Positions 58,561 to 64,000 of a DNA stretch of 64,000 nucleotides are shown piece by piece. The stretch covers positions 171,180,296 to 171,244,295 of the forward strand of contig NC_089492.1 in NCBI RefSeq assembly GCF_036850765.1, in the 5' to 3' direction. Each line of letters starts with the position of its first letter. Position 1 is the first letter of the stretch. A model generated the notes under the pieces. That model was not told where the DNA came from and made no database searches. It saw only the letters and a program-made list of their open reading frames with translations. The DNA comes from Saccopteryx bilineata (taxonomy: Eukaryota > Chordata > Mammalia > Chiroptera > Emballonuridae). A program made the translations under genes and the position numbers.

Positions 58561-58912
58561 TTTTTTTTTTTTGTATTTTTCCGAAGCCAGAAACGGGGAG
58601 GCAGTCAGATAGACTCCCACATGCGCCCGACTGGGATCCACCTGGCACACCCACCAGGGGGCGATGCTCTGTCGCAACCAGAGCCATTCTAGCACCTAAG
58701 GCAGAGGCCACAGAGCCATCCTCAGCGCCCAGGCAAACTTTGCTCCAATGGAGCCTTGGCTGCAGGAGGGGAAGAGAGAGACAGGGAGGAAGGAGAGGGG
58801 GAGGGGTGGAGAAGCAGATGGGTGCTTCTCCTGTGTGCCCTGGCCAGGAATCGAACCCGGGACTCCTGCACACCAGGCCGATGCTTTACCACTGAGCCAA
58901 CCGGCCAGGGCC
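58561..58912 (-). mobile_element. Full-length SINE family A, copy 9
   Basis: Antisense. The head is at 58840-58912 and the T tract at 58561-58573. The flanks AGAAATCACTTTTTT (58551) and AGAAATTACCTTTTTT (58913) are an imperfect TSD. It has the single form of the body segment and well-kept polymerase III boxes. The frames up to 127 codons are SINE sequence. Confidence 0.92.
58651..58663 (+). promoter_or_regulatory. CTCF-like core motif in SINE copy 9
   Basis: Exact CCACCAGGGGGCG. Binding is not shown. Confidence 0.45.
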
Positions 58913-58928
58913 AGAAATTACCTTTTTT

Positions 58929-60032
58929 GGGAGCTGCTAAATCATTGTATGAAGCCACCAAGGGAACAGAAGATGCAGAAAATTACTATTAAGCACAAAG
59001 ACACAAATGTATTCCAGACTATACTGGGGATGGGGCAGAGAATAAAAAACTACCTGGCAGTAAAGTAAGTGAGTTGGAAAGAGTAATGGAAATAAAACTC
59101 AGTGAGGCATCTTAGTAAGTCCCATAAGAGCGGGAAAAATAATGGATTTGGTCATTTCTGGCTGAATGTATTGGATGAGCCAATATGAAATATAAAGAGC
59201 TTGTGGCCATTTTTTAACAAGTCCCTGTGATTTCCTTCTTTAATTCAAGAGCCATCTTTAGTGTCACAGACATACCTTTTCTTTCTTCTTTCCCCACAAC
59301 CTCTTGTCATAGTTTCCACAACTCAAGTCCCAGACCTTATTTTCCAAATGGACCCTTCAGTGGTCACCTTGATTAGTGCAAAGGGCTGCAACACAACCTA
59401 TCAATTTATAGGTGGAGACATTAGGGTGCCTTTTATTTCCAACTTCAATTTTAGGTTCAAACATAAAGCCTATAGCTACAATCTAAAGAATAGATCAATG
59501 TCAAAGGTAGTAAAGGAGGTCAAACTGAACGCTGAGAGCTTGAGGTGACTGAAAATCATACCAAGGTAGCAGGTTGTAGTAATTTCACTCATGAATACTT
59601 TACAAAGCAGGGATTGGTGGTCCCTAAACCATTTAAGGCTTTTATTGCTTTGCTAGGCAGCCTGTACAGAACATAGACTGTCAAACATTAACACCTTGAG
59701 GGCTCTCTAAGGTTGGTGGAATTTTCAGTTCATTTGTTCTGTCTATGAAGGAAGCTGAGTTTATAATAGAGACTTCAGTAAGTTAATAGCATCATTCTTG
59801 ATATCAGAATCATCTTGGTAACTCAAAATAAGCACATGATCCAGGTTGCAATGGAGTACAACAGCTGTGCATGTATAGTTATCACTCAATACATTTCAAT
59901 AAATTCAAATAAGTTTACTGAAAAATGTCTAAAAATGGAGAAAGAAATACAGAAAAAATGAAGATAAAATAGTAATCAGGCATTGACAAGGATGGGAGAA
60001 ATAATGATGGCATAAAAAGAAAGAAAAAAATC
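58929..60032. other. Unique sequence
   Basis: No gene. A 95-codon frame at 59261-59548 has no domain and no splice support that I can see. Confidence 0.4.
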
Positions 60033-60040
60033 AACTAGAG

Positions 60041-60337
60041 CAGTGGTCCCCAACTCCCGGGCTGCTGACTGGTACCGGTCTATGGGCCGTTTGGTACCGG
60101 TCTGTGGAGAAAGAATAAATAACTTACATTATTTCCATTTTATTTATATTTAAGTCTGAACAATGTTTTATTTTTAAAAAATGACCAGATTCCCTCTGTT
60201 ACATCCGTCTAAGACTCACTTTTGACGCTTATCTTGGTCACGTGATACATTTATCCATCCCACCCTAAAGGCCAGTCCGTGAAAATATTTTCTGACATTA
60301 AACCGGTCCATGGCCCAAAAAAGGTTGGGAACCACTG
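60041..60337 (+). mobile_element. hAT non-autonomous element, copy 1
   Basis: 297 bp with an exact 8-bp TSD AACTAGAG (60033-60040 and 60338-60345). The ends CAGTGGTCCCCAAC and GTTGGGAACCACTG are inverted repeats, and the 'GGTACCGGTC' sub-repeats follow. It is too short to encode a transposase. Confidence 0.95.
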
Positions 60338-60391
60338 AACTAGAGCAAAGCTAGATAAGAAGATGAGAATAGTGGATCCATTAAATTCAAC

Positions 60392-60396
<5 letters not shown>

Positions 60397-60446
<50 letters not shown>

Positions 60447-60632
60447 CTTGACCACGGGCCTTCAGCAGATCGAGTAACCCCTTGCTCGAGCCAGCGATCT
60501 TGGGTTCAAGCTGGTGAGCTTTTGCTCAAACCAGATGAGCCCGCACTCAAGCTGGCAACATTGGTGTCTCGAACCTGGGTCCTCAGCATCCCTGTCTGAT
60601 GCTCTATCCACTGCGCCACCATCTGGTCAGGC
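60397..60632 (-). mobile_element. SINE family B, copy 6, with CA/TA repeat in place of its 3' part
   Basis: An exact 14-bp TSD AAATTCAACTATAT lies at 60383-60396 and 60633-60646. The minus-strand head is at 60570-60632 with a normal B box. The sense body stops at 'GGTCAAGGCACACAC' and goes straight into (CA)n(TA)n, without the usual 'GAGAAAGCAATCAATGAACA' 3' part. Confidence 0.9.
60409..60446. repeat. (GT)n microsatellite
   Basis: About 19 GT units, preceded by (AT)n at 60393-60408. Confidence 0.95.
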
Positions 60633-60646
60633 AAATTCAACTATAT

Positions 60647-61374
60647 TGACACTGAGTTGTAGAATTCAATTTTTCAACAGTAACATTTTTTTTTAATTAT
60701 GAGTCATCAAAAGAAATGTCATTATTGAACAGGATATGGCTATAAAATTAATATTAATAGTCCATTTTGGGTTTTAGGGTAAGCAGTTGACTTTAGCTTG
60801 TAAGAAAAATCCATAGCTTGTTTTCTATAGTTAAAAAGGTGTTATGGGGAATGCAGAACAAACAGGTAGAGATGGTCAAATGAGGAACAGACATGGATTC
60901 CATGTACAAAAAGGACTTCATAGAGGTAACAGTATCAGAATATATTTGATATTGCATTTTGAATTTAGATGTGATATTTTATAAAAGTAAAATGAATTAC
61001 TATGGAATGTCTCTTTATAAAGTATGCTCTTTTACTGTAGGTGACTGACATTTATAGTTCTAAGTTTACTTTTGAGTGAATTTTGATATTCCAATAAAAA
61101 TAAAAGATCTAAACAATGAATGTCTTGAATGTGACACATCTCTTAAATATCACACACATACACACACTTCTCTCTATTTCTATTTCTGTCTATCTATCAT
61201 TATTTTTGAAATTCAACAATCAGTTATCTAATTTTCAGTGTAATGAGAAATATTTCCATAGTAATTTTAGTGAAAGAGCAAAATATAGCCCTCATAGTTT
61301 TCAGAATTCTGAGGAAATAATTCACAGAAAAATATTGGACTCAGAAAGGTGAAGGGATTAATGAAGAAAATTTA
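60647..61374. other. Unique AT-rich sequence
   Basis: No gene or clear repeat. A short CA run lies near 61151-61167. Confidence 0.4.
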
Positions 61375-61607
61375 TAGCCACAGACAACAGTGTGAGGAAT
61401 GCAGGGAGGAAAAGTAGGGTGGAGTGAGGCTAAGAAGGGTAGAGTGCAGATAGAGGGTGATGGAGGGAGACCTGACTTGTGGTGGTGAACACACAATGCA
61501 GTATACAGATGATTTATTGTAGCATTGTGCACCTGAAACCTGTATAATTTTATTAACTTGTCACCCCAGAAATTCAATAAATATTTTTTTAATGAAAAAA
61601 AAAATAC
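61375..61607 (+). repeat. L1 3'-end fragment
   Basis: 'GAGGGTGATGGAGGGAGACC', 'GATTTATTGTAGCATTGTGC' and 'CACCTGAAACCTGTATAATT', ending 'AATAAATATTTTTTTAATG' with an A tail (61595-61604), are typical of an L1 3' UTR. Confidence 0.72.
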
Positions 61608-61831
61608 CACTGGAAGCAGATATAGAATGCATAATATAAGTAGATGATGGATTGGAGGCGATTTAAATTTTTTTTCTTAATGCTTCTATCCATTTTCTAA
61701 ATTTTCTCCAATTTGGAAATTACTTTTGTAATATATCATTATTTAATGAGGATATATTGCTGGTGTTGTTATTCTCATCCAAGTGGAAAGGGAAGTGAAA
61801 CCTGCATTTTATGCAACTGCGACTACTTTTT

Positions 61832-62129
61832 TTTTAATTTTTAAAATTTTCATTTTATTTTTTATAGGGACAGGGATAGAGAGAGAGTCAGAGAGAGGGA
61901 GAGATAGGGACAGACAGACAGGAACAGAGAGAGATGAGCAGCACAGTGGGCTAAAGCAGACCAAGTAACCCATTGCTCAAGCCAGCGACTTTGGGTCCAA
62001 GCTGGTGAGCTTTGCTCAAAGAAGATGAGCCCACGCTCAAGCTCAAGCTGGTGACCTCGGGGTCTCGAACCTGGGTCTTCCGCATCCCAGTCTAACACTC
62101 TATCCACTGTGCCACTGCCTGGTCAGGCA
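61832..62129 (-). mobile_element. SINE family B, copy 7
   Basis: The TSD CAACTGCGACTACTTTTT (61814-61831) against CAACTGTGACTACTTTTT (62130-62147) has one mismatch. The head is at 62070-62129 on minus. The GA-rich 3' part is at 61865-61935, with a T-rich tail at its left end. The body is shorter than in copy 4. Confidence 0.92.
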
Positions 62130-62279
62130 CAACTGTGACTACTTTTTAAGGCTCTTTGAAACTTAAGTTTCAGTGAAGGCTTTACATTTTTTATTTTATT
62201 TTAATTTTTTTGTCACCTTAAGATTTTGTCTTAGAGATATCTCAACAATGTGTCCAAGACAAATCAGTACTCTCTAGAA

Positions 62280-62568
62280 CAGTGGTCCTCAACCCCCGGG
62301 CCACAGACTGGTACCGGTCCGTGGGCCATTTGGTACCAGTCCGCAGAGAAAGAATAAATAATTTACATTATTTCCATTTTATTTATATTTAAGTCTGAGC
62401 AATGTTTTATTTTTTAAAAATGATCAGATTCCCTGTTACATCCATCTAAGACTTGAAGCTTGTCTCGGTCACATGATACATTTATCCATCCCACCCTAAA
62501 GGCCGGTCCGTGAAAATATTTTCTAACATTAAACCGATCCGTGGCCCAGAAAAGGTTGGGGACCACTG
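62280..62568 (+). mobile_element. hAT non-autonomous element, copy 2
   Basis: 289 bp, the same family and orientation as the copy at 60041. The exact 8-bp TSD CTCTAGAA lies at 62272-62279 and 62569-62576. The ends are CAGTGGTCCTCAAC and GTTGGGGACCACTG. Confidence 0.95.
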
Positions 62569-62700
62569 CTCTAGAAGCCTTCGAGGTCAAGTTTCAATAC
62601 TAATTTTACTTAGAAAATGTGTATAGATTTAGATACATATGCTATAGTTTTACAATTAAAATTAACATATACTTAAACATTGTTTCTTTATTAATTGATT

Positions 62701-62858
62701 TTAGGGGGAGAGAGAGAGAGAGAGAGAGAAACATTGATTTGTTGTTTCATCCATTTATGCATTCATTGGTTGATTCTTATATGTGCCCTGACCAGGGATT
62801 GAACCCACAACCTTGGCATATCCCAACAACACTCCAACTGAGCTTCATTACCAAGGCC
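62701..62858 (-). mobile_element. Ves-like tRNA-derived SINE
   Basis: On minus: a head with 'AGCTCAGTTGGAGTG', a B box 'GGTTCAATCCC', then 'GGTCAGGGCACATATAAGAA', 'ACCAATGAATGCATAAATGG' and a CT-rich tail (GA on plus, 62706-62730). Related to the 5' part of the element at 39831. No clear TSD. Confidence 0.8.
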
Positions 62859-62869
62859 TAAAATACTTT

Positions 62870-63585
62870 TTTAAAATTAAATTTGTTGGGGAGCTATTGT
62901 TTAATAAGATTATACATATATGTCTAAAAATAAAAGACCTCATTTGAAGTTTGCTTACATGTTGGACCAAATTGAAAATCTGTAGTCACAATAATTTACT
63001 TACATAAATTGCATTATAAAAATGACTTTATTGATCCAAAAATTGAAAATGGAAAACTTTGGTTCAGATGTTTAGCTGAATTTTAAAATGATAAAAAAAA
63101 TATGCCTGATATTTAACCCCAATAAATATTACTTGACTCAGGAAGCTGACTATCATTTTTAAAAGTATTTACAATGTTCATTAAGGTAAAAGGGAAGGGA
63201 GAGATAGAAAATCTTTAACAGGTAAGAGTTCAAAAAACTTTAAATTGCAATGCTATTTATTAATTAATTTAGGATTAATTAATAGGGCTATAAATTGATA
63301 AAATACATTCATTTCATTGTTTTCCACAAAGTTACGGAAGAATGTGGTAAGAAACCTTTCATCCTGGTAGAAGATTCACTCTCCTTTGTTCTCACATAGG
63401 TAGCAGTGTCCCTTTGTTAAAATTTGCCTTTTAGGGAAGCTTCCAAATATCATTCCAACTGAATTATATATATATAATATATTTGAGAGAGTAAGGAGTA
63501 GATGCATCTAGTATAAGTTTCTTTTAGAATGTCTTTGGCTAAAAGCCATGTGTTGAATTATAGAATCAAAATACCCTGTCCCTAC
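62870..63585. other. Unique AT-rich sequence
   Basis: No gene or recognised repeat. It has TA-rich runs near 63466-63482. Confidence 0.45.
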
Positions 63586-63840
63586 ATCTGACCAGTGGTG
63601 GCACAGTGAATGGAACATCCATCTAGAGTGCCGAGGTCACTGGTTTCAGGTCTCAAGTTACCAGCTGGATTCCTGGGCTTGCTGGCTGGTTCCTGAGATC
63701 CCTAGCTTGATCTTTAGTTCTCTGGTTCGAGATTCCCCAGTCAAGATCCGTATGAGAAGCAATCAATGGATGCACAGCTAAAAACGAGTTGATGTTTCTG
63801 TCTCTGTGTCTCTCTTTCCTCTCTCTCAAACATATATATA
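63586..63840 (+). mobile_element. tRNA-derived SINE family C, copy 2 (long form)
   Basis: The head 'CTGACCAGTGGTGGCACAGT' starts it, and 'GAGGTCACTGGTTTCAGG' is the B-box region. A middle with 'CTGG..TTGCTGGCTGGTTC' repeats and 'GAGAAGCAATCAATGGATGC' follow, then a CT-rich tail. It has more internal sequence than the short copy at 13546. Confidence 0.75.
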
Positions 63841-64000
63841 CAGCTCTGGCATCTAAGATGCTACACCACTCCGGAAGAAATGGTTGCTTTAACTGCATCT
63901 GTTTCAGAACAAAAGGTGGAGAAGAAATCATGTAAAACCATGTAGGAAATCCTGACATATAGCGAAGGAAGTGAACAGGCTGATATCCTGTATTCATACT

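Noticed and set aside
60041..60337. CAGTGGTCC.. element first considered as a MER-type ancient primate repeat
   Set aside because: The exact TSD and the near identity to the copy at 62280 point to a younger, lineage-specific hAT family.

Overview
The window looks like mammalian intergenic or intronic DNA and almost certainly comes from a bat. The signature is a set of tRNA-derived SINEs: a ~400-bp family with a 'CCCTGGCCGGTTGGCTCAGTGG' type head, a 'CCTGACCAGGCAGTGGCACAGTGG' family, and a Ves-like family. They sit among L1 copies and non-autonomous hAT and mariner elements. I see neither the Ves elements typical of Vespertilionidae in number nor the Rhin-1 type of horseshoe bats. My best but weak guess is another family, such as a sac-winged bat (Emballonuridae). 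This placement rests on memory of repeat families, not on a search.

No protein-coding gene, rRNA or real tRNA gene can be supported. The open reading frames of 60-180 codons are chance frames, frames inside SINEs, or remnants of L1 ORF2 and an endogenous retroviral gag-like gene. The sequence is AT-rich and CpG-poor outside the SINEs, and no CpG island is visible.

Layout. 1-15 kb: scattered SINEs (several with exact target-site duplications, TSDs), one short L1 3' end, one mariner MITE, an MLT1-like LTR, and a mostly unique stretch at 7.1-10.5 kb. 15.2-17.6 kb: a 5'-truncated antisense L1. 17.6-25 kb: mostly unique, with old MIR, L2 and hAT pieces. 25.4-28.5 kb: an old L1, an L2 and a DNA transposon. 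28.5-31.7 kb: no recognised feature. 31.7-37.2 kb: an antisense L1 carrying a nested SINE, next to an old sense L1 carrying a SINE that itself carries another SINE. 38-49 kb: further L1 pieces, one L1 interrupted by both a hAT and a mariner MITE, and MIR and L2 relics. 49.9-51.0 kb: a well-preserved SINE and a second SINE. 51.8-54.9 kb: a short endogenous retrovirus with two LTRs. 55.6-58.3 kb: a related antisense LTR, a hAT element, and an unrelated solo LTR with a 5-bp TSD. 58.5-64 kb: more SINEs and two near-identical hAT elements with exact 8-bp TSDs.

Nothing here works together as a gene system. The most interesting signal is that the ~400-bp SINE family carries a 13-base match to the CTCF core motif, exact in seven copies in this window. 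This family may therefore be spreading CTCF sites in this lineage. The nested insertions also give a clear relative order of transposon activity.
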